Assembly: GCF_021568855.1 (NCBI RefSeq)
Contig: NZ_JAKGUG010000006.1
Coordinates: 62,001 to 126,000 of the forward strand
Direction: 5' to 3'
Length of the DNA stretch: 64,000 nt
Source: Dethiosulfovibrio russensis
Lineage (GTDB): Bacteria > Synergistota > Synergistia > Synergistales > Dethiosulfovibrionaceae
Shown: positions 43,407 to 52,595 of the stretch, piece after piece
How positions within the stretch are numbered: the stretch's first letter is position 1
How the letters are laid out: each line of letters opens with the position of its first letter
Notes under the pieces: model-generated
The model's database searches: none
Seen by the model: the letters and a program-made list of their open reading frames with translations, nothing else
Told to the model about the DNA's origin: nothing
Made by a program: the position numbers and the translations under genes

Positions 43407-45272
43407 CTAAGCTGTTTTCTTTGACGCTTTTTTCCTCTCGTTCATGTCGAGGATGGCTTTTCTGATTCGAATTTCCTTCGGCGTAGCCTCCACCAGCTCG
43501 TCGTCTCCGATCCATTCGAGAGCCTTATCCAAGGTGACCGATCTGGGCACGTCGAGTTTTATGCCCATGTCCTTGGTGGCCGAACGGTGGTTGGAGGTCT
43601 GTTTTTTCTTGGTCGGGTTGCACGGTATGTCCCCCGGTCTGGAATTCTCCCCTACGACCTGTCCGTTGTATACTTCCGTTCCTGGTGCGATGAAGAGAGT
43701 TCCTCTTTCCTGGAGGTTCTCCAACTGGTATCCCGTCGCTGAGCCGGTGTCCATGCTGACCATCGACCCCCTGTTCCTGGAGGTTATGTCTCCCTTCCAG
43801 TGACCGTATCCCACGAACCTGGAGGCCATTATCCCAAGGCCTCTGGTATCGGTGAGGAACTCACCTCTGTAGCCGATCAGCCCCCTGGTGGGGATGTCGA
43901 AAGTCATCTTGACGACTCCTGTGTCCAAAACGGCCATATCGGTAAGGTCGGCCTTTCTCTGGGCCAGTTTCTCTATGACGACTCCCTGATAGGATTCAGG
44001 AACCTCTATCACCAATTGTTCCAGCGGCTCCAGTCTATGCCCCAGGTCGTCCTTTTTGGTTATGACCTCCGGCCTGGATACGCAGAGCTCCGATCCTTCC
44101 CGGATCATCTCCTCTATCAGAATGGCCAGTTGTAACTCGCCTCTGCCGGATACCTTGACTCCGTCCGGTCTCCCTAGGTCCTCTACCCTGAGGGCCACGT
44201 TGCTGTGGGTCTCCCTCTCAAGTCTCGCCTTGAGCTGTCTCAAGGTCAAAGGTGATCCGTCTCTTCCGGCGAAGGGGCCGTTGTTGACCAGGAAAAACAT
44301 GGATACGGTAGGTTCCTCTATCATCAAAGGAGGAAAGGGAGGTTGCTTCGAGGCGGGAGAAGCGAAGGTGTCTCCTATGTCGATTCCCTTTGGCCCCGTT
44401 ATCCATACGATATCTCCTGCACAGGCCTGTTCGACCTCTACCCTGTCGAGTCCTCTCGTCACCCATATATGGGATGCCTTTTCCTGAGAGGATCCCAACA
44501 CGTCCCAACCCTCGGAGGTCTCGGACGGATGTCTCCATTTTGTCTTGGTCTGGAGGAACGGTTCTCCCTGTTTTATTATCCCCGAGGTTATCTTTCCACA
44601 GCCTATCTGGCCTACATAGTCGTTCCAGCCCAGGGTGCTTATCTGCATACGGAAAGGCTCGTCAAGTTTGGCCTCAGGGGCCTTGACGCTTTCCACTATG
44701 GTCTCGAAGAGGGGGTTCATCTCGTCCCTCTCGTCATCCAGGTCCTTCACCAGCCAACCGTCCAGCCCAGATCCGTACAGCACGGGAAACTCGAGTTGGT
44801 GCTCGTTTGCTCCAAGCTCGATGAACAGGTCGATGGTCTTATCGAGGGCCTGGTCGGGGACAGCTCTGGGACGGTCGACTTTGTTGATGACCACGATGGG
44901 GTTCAATCCCAGACTTAGAGCTCTGGATAGAACGTAACGGGTCTGTGGCATGGGCCCCTCGTTGGCGTCCACCAATAGAAGGACCGAGTCGACCATGGAA
45001 AGGACCCTCTCTACCTCGCCGGAGAAATCGGCGTGTCCCGGGGTGTCCACTATGTTGATAAGATAGTCGGCCCATTCGACGGTACAGTGTTTCGAGGTTA
45101 TGGTTATGCCTCTTTCTCTCTCAAGCTCTCCGCTGTCCATAACCCTTTCCTCGATCCTGGCGTTTTCACGGAAGACCCTGGTAGCTCGGAATATAGAATC
45201 GATCAACGTGGTCTTCCCATGATCGATATGGGCTATTATTGCTACGTTACGTATTTTTTCTACCGCATGCAC
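43407..45272 (-). CDS. typA: Translational GTPase TypA/BipA
   Basis: This 621-residue ribosome-associated GTPase has G1 [11 protein letters not shown]2 with RERGITI, G3 DTPGHADF, G4 NKVDRP and G5 GSGLDG (the SGL motif), then the EF-G-like domains and the TypA-specific C-terminus ([15 protein letters not shown]). It acts in ribosome assembly and stress or cold adaptation. It starts with GTG at 45272, five bases after AGGAGTGG. Confidence 0.96.
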   Translation of the reverse strand: MHAVEKIRNVAIIAHIDHGKTTLIDSIFRATRVFRENARIEERVMDSGELERERGITITSKHCTVEWADYLINIVDTPGHADFSGEVERVLSMVDSVLLLVDANEGPMPQTRYVLSRALSLGLNPIVVINKVDRPRAVPDQALDKTIDLFIELGANEHQLEFPVLYGSGLDGWLVKDLDDERDEMNPLFETIVESVKAPEAKLDEPFRMQISTLGWNDYVGQIGCGKITSGIIKQGEPFLQTKTKWRHPSETSEGWDVLGSSQEKASHIWVTRGLDRVEVEQACAGDIVWITGPKGIDIGDTFASPASKQPPFPPLMIEEPTVSMFFLVNNGPFAGRDGSPLTLRQLKARLERETHSNVALRVEDLGRPDGVKVSGRGELQLAILIEEMIREGSELCVSRPEVITKKDDLGHRLEPLEQLVIEVPESYQGVVIEKLAQRKADLTDMAVLDTGVVKMTFDIPTRGLIGYRGEFLTDTRGLGIMASRFVGYGHWKGDITSRNRGSMVSMDTGSATGYQLENLQERGTLFIAPGTEVYNGQVVGENSRPGDIPCNPTKKKQTSNHRSATKDMGIKLDVPRSVTLDKALEWIGDDELVEATPKEIRIRKAILDMNERKKASKKTA

Positions 45273-45323
45273 TTATACCACTCCTATGTAGGATCTTAGT
45301 TTTCTTGAGATCCCAAAAAAGTG

Positions 45324-45352
45324 ATGATACACCCAACTTCCCCGTTTCACAA
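45324..45352 (-). promoter_or_regulatory. Promoter of typA
   Basis: On the minus strand TTGTGA (45347-45352), 17 bases, TATCAT (45324-45329). Confidence 0.6.
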
Positions 45353-45381
45353 GTGTCGTGGAAGCTATCGGTCGTACAATG

Positions 45382-45387
45382 TATAAT
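45382..45387 (+). promoter_or_regulatory. -10 element for the DUF523 gene
   Basis: A consensus TATAAT lies about 33 bases before the ATG at 45420. No good -35 is seen. Confidence 0.5.
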
Positions 45388-45419
45388 ATGGTCGAGAATC
45401 GAATTGGAGGCTCAGTTTT

Positions 45420-45857
45420 ATGATAGTCGTCAGTTCCTGTCTTTTGGGTATACCCTGTAGATACGACGGATCAGGGTTTCGTCGCCCAGACATAATGGAA
45501 ATTCTGGAGGGACGAGATGTTCTGCCTCTCTGTCCCGAGCAGCTCGGTGGGCTTCCTACCCCAAGGACTCCCTGCGAGATAGTAAACGGTGTGGTGATGG
45601 GTAAGGACGGTATCGATCGTACCGGATATTTCCGTAGGGGAGCAGCACTGGCACTCGAGGAGATGTCGAAATTCAACGTTACAGTGGCCTTGCTCAAGGA
45701 GAAGAGCCCTTCCTGCGGTTCCTCTCTGGTCTACGACGGGTCTTTTTCCGGAAGGGTTATAAAGGGACGAGGGATCTTCTCTTCCGCCCTTATGGATATG
45801 GGGGTGACGGTTTTTTCCGAGGAGAACCTGGAGGGCTTTATCTCTTTCCTGATTTAG
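45420..45857 (+). CDS. DUF523 family protein
   Basis: This 145-residue cytosolic protein matches DUF523: SSCLLGIPCRYDG at the N-terminus, LCPEQLGGLPTPRTPCEI with conserved cysteine, and LKEKSPSCGSSLVYDG. The four conserved cysteines suggest a metal or Fe-S site, or use of sulfur compounds. The family function is not established. GGAGG is nine bases before the ATG. Confidence 0.92.
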   Translation: MIVVSSCLLGIPCRYDGSGFRRPDIMEILEGRDVLPLCPEQLGGLPTPRTPCEIVNGVVMGKDGIDRTGYFRRGAALALEEMSKFNVTVALLKEKSPSCGSSLVYDGSFSGRVIKGRGIFSSALMDMGVTVFSEENLEGFISFLI

Positions 45858-45902
45858 AATTTAGAGATAAGTATATTCGGTGGTGGAGAAAGGTGATGTT
45901 TT

Positions 45903-47066
45903 ATGGGGAATCAAGGCAGCGGAGGGATACTTTGCTCCCAGGATCTGGACGATAATGTCTCCCTTCAGATTTGGAGAGGAGAGGGAGCTCCCCGTCTTGG
46001 AATATACAACAAGACAAAAGAGAGGATGAAGCCGGTTCGTTTTTCATGGTTGGAGGATCCATCTAGAGTCTTGAAAATGCAGCATGGTCGTGGGCAATCC
46101 ACTGAGTACGATATGGACTCCATATGTAAGATCGTCAGGGGACTTCTTGAGTCCATGTCGAGGGATCTGACATTTCGCTCTATGTGTCTGAGGACCGCCG
46201 TCCTGCTTCAGGATATGGCCATAGTCCCGAAGGTCGTAATGGATAAAAAGGATTTTGCCCTGCTGCCGGAGACAAAAAGACGGTCTCTTTGGCTGACCGA
46301 TCTGTCCGATGGGAAGAACAACGGGGCTTTCCTTCCCTGTTTCGACGTGACCGACGAGGAGTCCGAGCTGTTTCTCAAAAACGGAGATGAGCTCTATCTG
46401 GATTTGCCCAAGGGAGCGGACATAAGAGATATAAGATCCACTTCCATAGTCTCGAAGCTCACGGCGGTGGATCCGGTCCGTTGGTATATGCCTTTTCAGA
46501 TAGGGGCGATGGGAGTTCTGATGGGATTTTCCGCTGTCGGCGGGGAAAGCATAGATTTTGCCGACTCTCTATGGAGGGGATACGACAAGAAATCCTTTTT
46601 GCGAAAGGTCGACGATCTGGAGGGTCAGGCCAAGGTACAGGCCTCCAAGATGGCTATGGCCCTGGTGTCCTTGGTTCGTCACTGGCCCTATCTTCAAGCC
46701 TTGGAATACAGGGAACATTACGATTCCGAGGGAGATCTTAAGGAACGCGGCTATTCCAGAAAGAGACGATTCGATATACCTCAGGGGCAGTTAGGGGATA
46801 TCTCCTACGTCGTGACGGTCTACGATAACGGAGAGGGCCATATAGCTATCGGTTGTAAGGGCAACGGCAGGACCTCCCTTCACGATGGGGATATGATATT
46901 CGAGATGCCCGACCACGTATACGGCAGGAGCATGGCCTCCGATGCCTGTGGCAGTTCCCCCGATGAGACCTATTCCATTGTCAGTCTGATAAGGGCCTGG
47001 CGGACCTACGTTTGGTGTCGAAGGGTAAAGGCGCTTTCTGAACCGGCTTTGATGGGATATCGTTAG
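45903..47066 (+). CDS. Protein of unknown function (387 residues)
   Basis: No signal peptide is seen. One hydrophobic stretch (FQIGAMGVLMGFSAVGG, near residue 200) could be buried or a single helix. No family is recognised. The middle has an RHWPYLQALEYREHY helix, and the end a beta-rich DISYVVTVYDNGEGHIAIG segment. AAAGGTG is seven bases before the ATG. It lies 10 bases before the DUF72 gene and 45 after DUF523, so the three may be one operon. Confidence 0.6.
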   Translation: MGNQGSGGILCSQDLDDNVSLQIWRGEGAPRLGIYNKTKERMKPVRFSWLEDPSRVLKMQHGRGQSTEYDMDSICKIVRGLLESMSRDLTFRSMCLRTAVLLQDMAIVPKVVMDKKDFALLPETKRRSLWLTDLSDGKNNGAFLPCFDVTDEESELFLKNGDELYLDLPKGADIRDIRSTSIVSKLTAVDPVRWYMPFQIGAMGVLMGFSAVGGESIDFADSLWRGYDKKSFLRKVDDLEGQAKVQASKMAMALVSLVRHWPYLQALEYREHYDSEGDLKERGYSRKRRFDIPQGQLGDISYVVTVYDNGEGHIAIGCKGNGRTSLHDGDMIFEMPDHVYGRSMASDACGSSPDETYSIVSLIRAWRTYVWCRRVKALSEPALMGYR

Positions 47067-47076
47067 GAGGTTGCAG

Positions 47077-47997
47077 ATGAGGGAGGTCAGAATCGGTACC
47101 TGTTCATGGGCGGACAGACAGCTTCTATCCAGCGGTTGGTATCCTTCGGAGGCCAAAGACGGTGAGAGAAGGTTAGGTTTTTACTCGTCTCGTTTCAACA
47201 CCGTAGAGGTAGACAGCACCTTTTATGCTATACCGGACATAACCGACGTGTACCGATGGGCGTCCTGGACCCCTCCTGACTTTCTGTTCGGCATAAAGGC
47301 CTACGGGCTTTTCACCTTCCACTCGGTCCAATGGAGCGCCTTGCCCAGATGGGTGAGGGACGAGGTCGGAGACAGAGACAGCCGGGTGGATTTCAAAAGG
47401 GTTCCCAGAACGATACGTCTTGAGCTGTGGCGCCAGTTCTCCGACTCCATAATGCCACTTCACAAGATAGGCAAGTTGGGGTACGTTTTGTTTCAGATCC
47501 CCCCTTGGGCTGTTTTTTCTGAAAGGATGATACGTTATCTGGATCGGGTCGTGGAGGAGGCCCATCCCTTCAGGATAGCCTTCGAGGTTCGAAACGGGAG
47601 CTGGCTTTCCGGCGACAACAAGGCGGTTTTTCTCGATCGTCTCAGGGCCCACGATGTCGCCTACGTAGTTGTGGATGAGCCCCGGCTTTCCTGGACAGTG
47701 CCTCCGGAGGTTAACGTAACGGCTTCCTGGGGATCTGTAGTCAGATTTCATGGCAGAAACGAGGCTGCTTGGGAGCGAAGGGGTATCTCGGTGGGAGAGC
47801 GGTTTCGATATCTCTATTCTCAAAAAGAGCTCAGGCCGTGGCGCGAGAGGATAAGCGAGATGTCCTCCAGTGTGGACAGGACCTTCGTGATGTTCAACAA
47901 CTGTTGGTCCGACTATTCCGTCCGTAGCGCCGCCTCCATGCAGGCGATCATGGGACTGTCCCATCCCGTCGGATTACAGGCAGAGCTGGACCTATAG
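47077..47997 (+). CDS. DUF72 family TIM-barrel protein
   Basis: This 306-residue cytosolic protein has the DUF72 signature: IGTCSWAD with a following WYP, NTVEVDSTFYAIP, then LFQIPPWAVF, IAFEVRNGSWL and YVVVDEPRL. The barrel may be a hydrolase or nuclease, and its function is unproven. The start is the ATG at 47077 with GGAGG six bases upstream. It converges on the glycosyltransferase with a six-base overlap. Confidence 0.92.
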   Translation: MREVRIGTCSWADRQLLSSGWYPSEAKDGERRLGFYSSRFNTVEVDSTFYAIPDITDVYRWASWTPPDFLFGIKAYGLFTFHSVQWSALPRWVRDEVGDRDSRVDFKRVPRTIRLELWRQFSDSIMPLHKIGKLGYVLFQIPPWAVFSERMIRYLDRVVEEAHPFRIAFEVRNGSWLSGDNKAVFLDRLRAHDVAYVVVDEPRLSWTVPPEVNVTASWGSVVRFHGRNEAAWERRGISVGERFRYLYSQKELRPWRERISEMSSSVDRTFVMFNNCWSDYSVRSAASMQAIMGLSHPVGLQAELDL

Positions 47998-49230
47998 CGG
48001 GGAAGTTTCCTCCAGGGCCGTAAAATAAGCTTTTTCTGTTTTTTCGAAGACCGATTCCCATGTGTAGTTTTTCAGTTTTTCCAGGGGTATGGACGGATAT
48101 TCTCCGCTCAGAGCTCTTCCAATCTGTCTCTCTATGGCTAACGCCATGTCGGATAGCGATTCCTGGTCAGGGTTCCACACGGTGTCGGGCGATACTTTCA
48201 TAGGCACGGTCTCCAGGGTAGAGGGTGCGATTCCCTCCGCCATTTCCAGAACTCCCGGCAGGGCTGTGGCGACGACTCTACATCCGCAGGCCAGGGCCTC
48301 CAGCAGTACCAGGGGCAGACCCTCGTGAAGGGACGGCAGGACGAATAAGTGGGATTTTCCCATCAAAGCAGCCATTTTAGACGGGGGTACTTGCCCCACC
48401 AGTTGGACCTTGGAGCCAAGGGCCTTGATCATATCGACGCACCTTTTGCCGTCCTGCCCCGTTCCCTTTCCCGCAACGACAAGCCTCCAGGGGAGGTGAA
48501 CTTTTCCGAGAGATCGAGCCAGCCAGGGTATCCCCTTTTCCGACGAGATTTTTCCGCCGTAGAGAAGGGTAACGGGAGGAACTTCCGGTTTTTCCTGCGG
48601 AGTGAATAGGTCGGAGCGGTATCCTCCTCCAACGATCGATATTCGCTCGGAGGTGATGCCGTATATATCCCGTATTTCATCCTTTTGAGGTGAGCTCAGC
48701 GACAGAACCCTGTTCAATTTAGAACAACCTTCAAGGACCTCCCCCTTGAAACGCGGGAGGTTTCTCATCTGTCTCAGATCGCTTCCGTGGCTGGTGGCGA
48801 CTACAGGAATTTCCGGAAAAAGAAGCCTTGTCATGGACGTCAACAGCCATAGATGGTGGCAGTGTATCAGGTCCGGGGCGAACGTTTTTACGCTGTGGAT
48901 CAGAGCTTCTCGGAAGACCTCTTCGTAAAGCTCCATCTGTCTATCCGTAAGATCTCCAAATCTACTGTGTTCATAGGGCATGACATCGCTCATGCCGGGT
49001 ATCGGAAACGGAAGTCGTCTTGATTCGAAAGGTACGACGACTTGATTTTTCTCCTCGATGTAGGGAAGATCTTTCCCTCCCAGATTCCATCGATCGATTC
49101 CTGCCGACAGGAGAAAGCATCGATGTCCTTTTTTTGCACTTTCGGCCAAAAGAGCCTGAACGTAATGTCCGCTTCCGGTGTATTCCGGTAGTTGCGATAA
49201 CACGTGAAGAATTTTGAGATTCTTTCTCAT
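47992..49230 (-). CDS. Glycosyltransferase family 4
   Basis: This 412-residue GT-B enzyme transfers a sugar from a nucleotide-sugar donor. The N-terminal acceptor domain starts with LKILHVLSQLPEYTGSGHYV. The donor domain has LLYGGKISSEKGIPWLARSL and the EX7E region HEGLPLVLLEALACGCRVVA. Acceptor and sugar are unknown, and a surface polysaccharide or glycolipid is likely. GGAGG lies four bases before the ATG. It is isolated from other polysaccharide genes here. Confidence 0.9.
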   Translation of the reverse strand: MRKNLKILHVLSQLPEYTGSGHYVQALLAESAKKGHRCFLLSAGIDRWNLGGKDLPYIEEKNQVVVPFESRRLPFPIPGMSDVMPYEHSRFGDLTDRQMELYEEVFREALIHSVKTFAPDLIHCHHLWLLTSMTRLLFPEIPVVATSHGSDLRQMRNLPRFKGEVLEGCSKLNRVLSLSSPQKDEIRDIYGITSERISIVGGGYRSDLFTPQEKPEVPPVTLLYGGKISSEKGIPWLARSLGKVHLPWRLVVAGKGTGQDGKRCVDMIKALGSKVQLVGQVPPSKMAALMGKSHLFVLPSLHEGLPLVLLEALACGCRVVATALPGVLEMAEGIAPSTLETVPMKVSPDTVWNPDQESLSDMALAIERQIGRALSGEYPSIPLEKLKNYTWESVFEKTEKAYFTALEETSPL

Positions 49231-49246
49231 AGAGCCTCCTGCCAGT

Positions 49247-49274
49247 CGGGCCGCCCGTAAAAACGGGCGGCCCG
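49247..49274 (-). terminator. GC-rich hairpin after the anaerobic RNR operon
   Basis: A 12 bp perfect stem (CGGGCCGCCCGT with complement, AAAA loop) lies 40 bases beyond the radical-domain gene. No T-run follows on the minus strand, so it may stabilise mRNA or end transcription only in part. Confidence 0.55.
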
Positions 49275-49312
49275 GTTTACTCCTTGAGGACTAACCTTTT
49301 TAGAGATTTCCT

Positions 49313-49465
49313 CTAACTATTTTTCGATAGGTCGTTGCCGGTCGATTCGTCAAAGGTGATTCTGTCTTTGAACTCCTCTTTTTTACCTTTGTTCCACTGG
49401 GATACCGGGGAGAGAAAACCCACGACCCGCGAATAGACCTCGCATCTCGTCTTGCCTTTTTCCAT
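49313..49465 (-). CDS. nrdD: Stand-alone glycyl-radical peptide of anaerobic ribonucleotide reductase
   Basis: This 50-residue gene encodes CEVYSRVVGFLSPVSQWN followed by KGKKEEFKDR, which is the C-terminal glycyl-radical loop of class III ribonucleotide reductases (RVxGY/F, the radical Gly is residue 16; then N-x-GK-x-EF-x-DR). The main NrdD protein at 50177-52216 stops right after its zinc site and lacks this loop. The peptide must therefore be activated by NrdG and dock into NrdD to give a working enzyme. The start is the ATG at 49465 behind AGGAAAGG. It lies 28 bases after nrdG on the same strand. Similar short 'anaerobic RNR' genes are annotated in other anaerobes by my recollection. Confidence 0.88.
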   Translation of the reverse strand: MEKGKTRCEVYSRVVGFLSPVSQWNKGKKEEFKDRITFDESTGNDLSKNS

Positions 49466-49493
49466 TTGTTTCACGTCCTTTCCTGTGCCTTTT

Positions 49494-50180
49494 TCAGATT
49501 CTGCATACCGCTTTCTCCACGTATCGTCCGATTATGTCGGAGTATCTATCGAGCTCTTCCTCGGTGCATCTTCTTTTGTCCCTGTATTCGGGGTCTAGGA
49601 TCGTTCCTACAGGCCTGAAATACTGTAAATAGTGAATTTTTGCTCCCCTTACCATTCGGCCAATCCCTTCCGCCGAGCTCTCGTCGTGTAACCCCGGAAC
49701 GAAGGTCGTTCTGAACTCATAATCTAGAGCTTTTTTCATGATTATCTCTATGCTGCGGACTATCGCATCCTCGAACCCTCCGACGCCCGCCACGGTGGCG
49801 TAGTCCTCCAGAGGAGCTTTTACGTCCATTGCGACGTAGTCGACCAGTTTTTCGTCCAACAGGGGCTCTAGGCGATCTGGCAGACTGCCGTTAGTGTCCA
49901 ATTTTATCAAGATCCCCATCTTCCTGACCTCCGATATAAATCGGGGCAGATCTTCGTGGACTGTCGGTTCTCCGCCGGAGATAACCAGGCCGTCTATGAT
50001 TTTTCTTCTGCGTCTCAGGAAGTCGAATATATCTTTCTCGTCCAGCCCGTCCCCTTGGTCGAGAAGGGCTCCGTTATGACACCATGGGCAGGCAAAGGTA
50101 CAGCCTACGGTGAATATCATAGAGGCTATCCGTCCGGGATAGTCGATCAGTGTGGTTTTCCTTATACCTCCGATTATCAA
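49494..50180 (-). CDS. nrdG: Anaerobic ribonucleoside-triphosphate reductase activase
   Basis: This 228-residue radical SAM enzyme makes the glycyl radical on NrdD. The cluster motif is CTFACPWC (CxxxCxxC) near residue 26, followed by the SAM-binding SGGEPTVH. It overlaps the nrdD stop by four bases and lies 28 bases before the separate radical-domain gene, so all three are one unit. Its natural target here is the 50-residue peptide. Confidence 0.94.
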   Translation of the reverse strand: MIIGGIRKTTLIDYPGRIASMIFTVGCTFACPWCHNGALLDQGDGLDEKDIFDFLRRRRKIIDGLVISGGEPTVHEDLPRFISEVRKMGILIKLDTNGSLPDRLEPLLDEKLVDYVAMDVKAPLEDYATVAGVGGFEDAIVRSIEIIMKKALDYEFRTTFVPGLHDESSAEGIGRMVRGAKIHYLQYFRPVGTILDPEYRDKRRCTEEELDRYSDIIGRYVEKAVCRI

Positions 50181-52216
50181 GACAAAATCACTTCTTCTTT
50201 CTCTCTTTCGGCCTCGGCTTCAGCTGCACAGAGGGGGCAAAACTCGTGTTCTCCCGCTATATAGCCGTGTATCGGACAGACGCTGAAGGTCGGCGTGACG
50301 GTGAAATAGGGTAGTCTGTAGTTCTCGGCGATCTTACGTACAAGTTTTTTCGCTCCATCTCCGTTCGGGAGTCTCTCTCCCAGGAATCCGTGGAATACGG
50401 TTCCCCCGGTGTAGACGGTCTGGAGCTCGTCCTGGAGGTCCAGGGCGTCGAATATGTCGTCCGTGGCGTTTACCGGTAGTTGGGACGAGTTCGTGTAGTA
50501 AGGATCGGCTCCTGCCAAGGTCGACTGGTGATTGGCGCATTTTATCCTGCTTCCGAACAGGTCTCTGTCTGCCTTGGCAAATCGATAGGTCACCCCTTCC
50601 GCCGGGGTCGCCTCCAGGTTGTACAGAGACTCTTTATCTGCTTGATAATCGGCCATTCTGTCCTTCATGGCGTTCATTATTCTCCTCGAACATTCGATCG
50701 CTTCACTGTCGGTGAGGTCCTTCCCAAGGAAGTTCAGCATGGCCTCGTTCATCCCGTTGAGCCCTACGGTGTTGAAGTGGTTGTTCCAGTATTTCCCCGA
50801 GTCCTCCTTTACCGTTCTGAGATAGAACTTGGAGTAGGGGTACAGGTTGGATTCGGTGAGGCTTTCCAGCACCTTCCTCTTTATCTCCAGACTCTCCCTG
50901 GCCGAGTTCATCAGGTCGTATACCCGCTTCGTGAAGTCGTCTTCGTCCTTTGCCAGGTAGCCTATTCTGGCCATGTTCAACGTGACCACCCCTATGGATC
51001 CCGTCATGGGGTTGGAGCCGAAGAGACCACCTCCCCTTTTGCGAAGCTCTCTGTTGTCCAGTCTGAGTCTGCAACACATCGACCTGGCGTCGTCGGGACT
51101 CATGTCCGAGTTTATGAAGTTTGAGAAGTAGGGAATGCCGTACTTGGCGGTCATCTCCCATATCGGCTCCAGCGTTTCGTTGTCCCAGTCGAACTCGGTG
51201 GTTATGTTATAGGTGGGTATGGGGAAGGTGAATACCTTACCCCTGGCGTCGCCGTCCAGCATTACATCGGCGAAGGCCCGGTTTATCATGTCCATCTCCC
51301 TCTGAAAATCCCCCAGTTTTCTGTCGCAGAGACGTCCTCCTATTATAGCGGGGAGGTCCCTCAAGGAGCTTGGAGGAGTGAGGTCCATGGTTATGTTGGT
51401 AAAAGGCGTCTGGAACCCTACTCTGGTGGGAACGTTGAGGTTGAAGACGAATTCCTGCAACGCTTGCCTCACGTCTTTGTAGGACAGTCCGTCGGCCTGT
51501 ACGAACGGGGCTAGGTAGGTGTCGAAGTTGGAGAAAGCCTGAGCTCCTGCGGCCTCACCCTGTAAGGTGTAGAAGAAATTGACTATCTGTCCTAGAGCGC
51601 TCCTGAAATGTTTGGGAGGGCGGCTCCCTATCTTGGTGCTCACTCCGGTGAATCCGTTTATCAGAAGGTCCTGTAGATCCCATCCGCAACAGTATACCGA
51701 TAGGTTGCTCAGGTCGTGAATGTGGAAATCTCCCGATACGTGATGTTCCCTTATGGAGGGCGGGTAGATCTCGTTGAGCCAGTACTGGGCGGTGATCTCC
51801 GAGGCTATATAGTTGTTGAGTCCCTGGAGGGAGTAGCTCATGTTGCTGTTCTCGTTCACTTTCCAGTCCAGTTTATGCAGGTACTGGCCGACCATTTCTA
51901 CTGCTCCCCCCAGAAGCTGTCTGGTATCTCTCAATCTGGAGTGCTGTTGTCTGTAGAGAATGTAGGCCTTGGCTATATCAGCGTGTCCCTTTTCTATGAG
52001 GATCTTCTCGACCAGGTCCTGCACCTGTTCTACCGAAGGAGATCCTTCATGGTTGAAGAATATGTCCAGGTACGACTCGGCCTGTCGGGTCACCGCCTCT
52101 CCGATTTTCTGGTCATGTATGTTGACGGCTGCAGCGGCCTTCATGACGGCCTTGCGGATCCGATCTTTCTCGAAAGGGACCTCTCTGCCGTCTCTTTTGC
52201 GAATGTACCCGACCAT
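50177..52216 (-). CDS. nrdD: Class III (anaerobic) ribonucleotide reductase, catalytic part without the radical loop
   Basis: This 679-residue enzyme reduces ribonucleoside triphosphates. An ATP-cone allosteric domain (about 1-90, IRKRDGREVPFEKDRIRKAV) is followed by the ten-stranded barrel with family blocks NMSYSLQGLNNYIASE, HIHDLSNLSVYC and TFPIPTYNIT. A zinc site closes the protein (Cys647, His650, Cys660, Cys663; one Cys is replaced by His). The chain then ends with a charged tail. The glycyl-radical loop that normally follows is absent and is encoded at 49313-49465. The gene is first in the nrdD-nrdG-radical peptide operon. Confidence 0.93.
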   Translation of the reverse strand: MVGYIRKRDGREVPFEKDRIRKAVMKAAAAVNIHDQKIGEAVTRQAESYLDIFFNHEGSPSVEQVQDLVEKILIEKGHADIAKAYILYRQQHSRLRDTRQLLGGAVEMVGQYLHKLDWKVNENSNMSYSLQGLNNYIASEITAQYWLNEIYPPSIREHHVSGDFHIHDLSNLSVYCCGWDLQDLLINGFTGVSTKIGSRPPKHFRSALGQIVNFFYTLQGEAAGAQAFSNFDTYLAPFVQADGLSYKDVRQALQEFVFNLNVPTRVGFQTPFTNITMDLTPPSSLRDLPAIIGGRLCDRKLGDFQREMDMINRAFADVMLDGDARGKVFTFPIPTYNITTEFDWDNETLEPIWEMTAKYGIPYFSNFINSDMSPDDARSMCCRLRLDNRELRKRGGGLFGSNPMTGSIGVVTLNMARIGYLAKDEDDFTKRVYDLMNSARESLEIKRKVLESLTESNLYPYSKFYLRTVKEDSGKYWNNHFNTVGLNGMNEAMLNFLGKDLTDSEAIECSRRIMNAMKDRMADYQADKESLYNLEATPAEGVTYRFAKADRDLFGSRIKCANHQSTLAGADPYYTNSSQLPVNATDDIFDALDLQDELQTVYTGGTVFHGFLGERLPNGDGAKKLVRKIAENYRLPYFTVTPTFSVCPIHGYIAGEHEFCPLCAAEAEAEREKEEVILS

Positions 52217-52283
52217 TTACTCACGTCCTTTTCTTCTTTTATCTTGTCCTCATCCTCGCCGATTCGAGCGGAGACAGAGAGCC

Positions 52284-52347
52284 ATTATACCAGAGGCTCC
52301 CTCCAGGATAAAGCCGGAGACTCACTATATAAGTGGTCTCCGGCTTT
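52284..52347 (-). promoter_or_regulatory. nrdD promoter region with a hairpin carrying a near NrdR box
   Basis: On the minus strand TATAAT (52284-52289) is the likely -10. Upstream, 52310-52347 forms a 12 bp perfect stem (AAAGCCGGAGAC/GTCTCCGGCTTT). Its loop contains CACTATATAAGTG, itself a small palindrome that resembles an NrdR box but is one base short. It may also be the weak terminator of the upstream small gene. Confidence 0.45.
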
Positions 52348-52408
52348 AGGATACTCTGTATAAGGGGTTTGTGCCATGGGTCTTTATGCTCATTGCGTTT
52401 TTGGATTT

Positions 52409-52579
52409 TTATTTCATGGTAGGAAGCATGGCCGCTATTATGAGAAAAGCGATCCCTACCAGCAGGTCTAGGACTCCCTTCAGAGGACGTCCGGAACGGT
52501 ACCATCTGGATCCCATCCTTATCATGAAAATACCGCACAACATCAATATTATCGGTGCCACCCAGTGGGCGAAAAACAT
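52409..52579 (-). CDS. Small membrane protein, 56 residues
   Basis: An ATG with GGAGGTG five bases upstream opens a frame with two hydrophobic helices (about 7-20, APIILMLCGIFMI, and about 39-53, LLVGIAFLIIAAML) joined by a basic loop (RMGSRWYRSGRP). No family is recognised. It lies 16 bases after the gene at 52596-53147 and is likely co-transcribed with it. Confidence 0.65.
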   Translation of the reverse strand: MFFAHWVAPIILMLCGIFMIRMGSRWYRSGRPLKGVLDLLVGIAFLIIAAMLPTMK

Positions 52580-52595
52580 CGATTCACCTCCTTTT

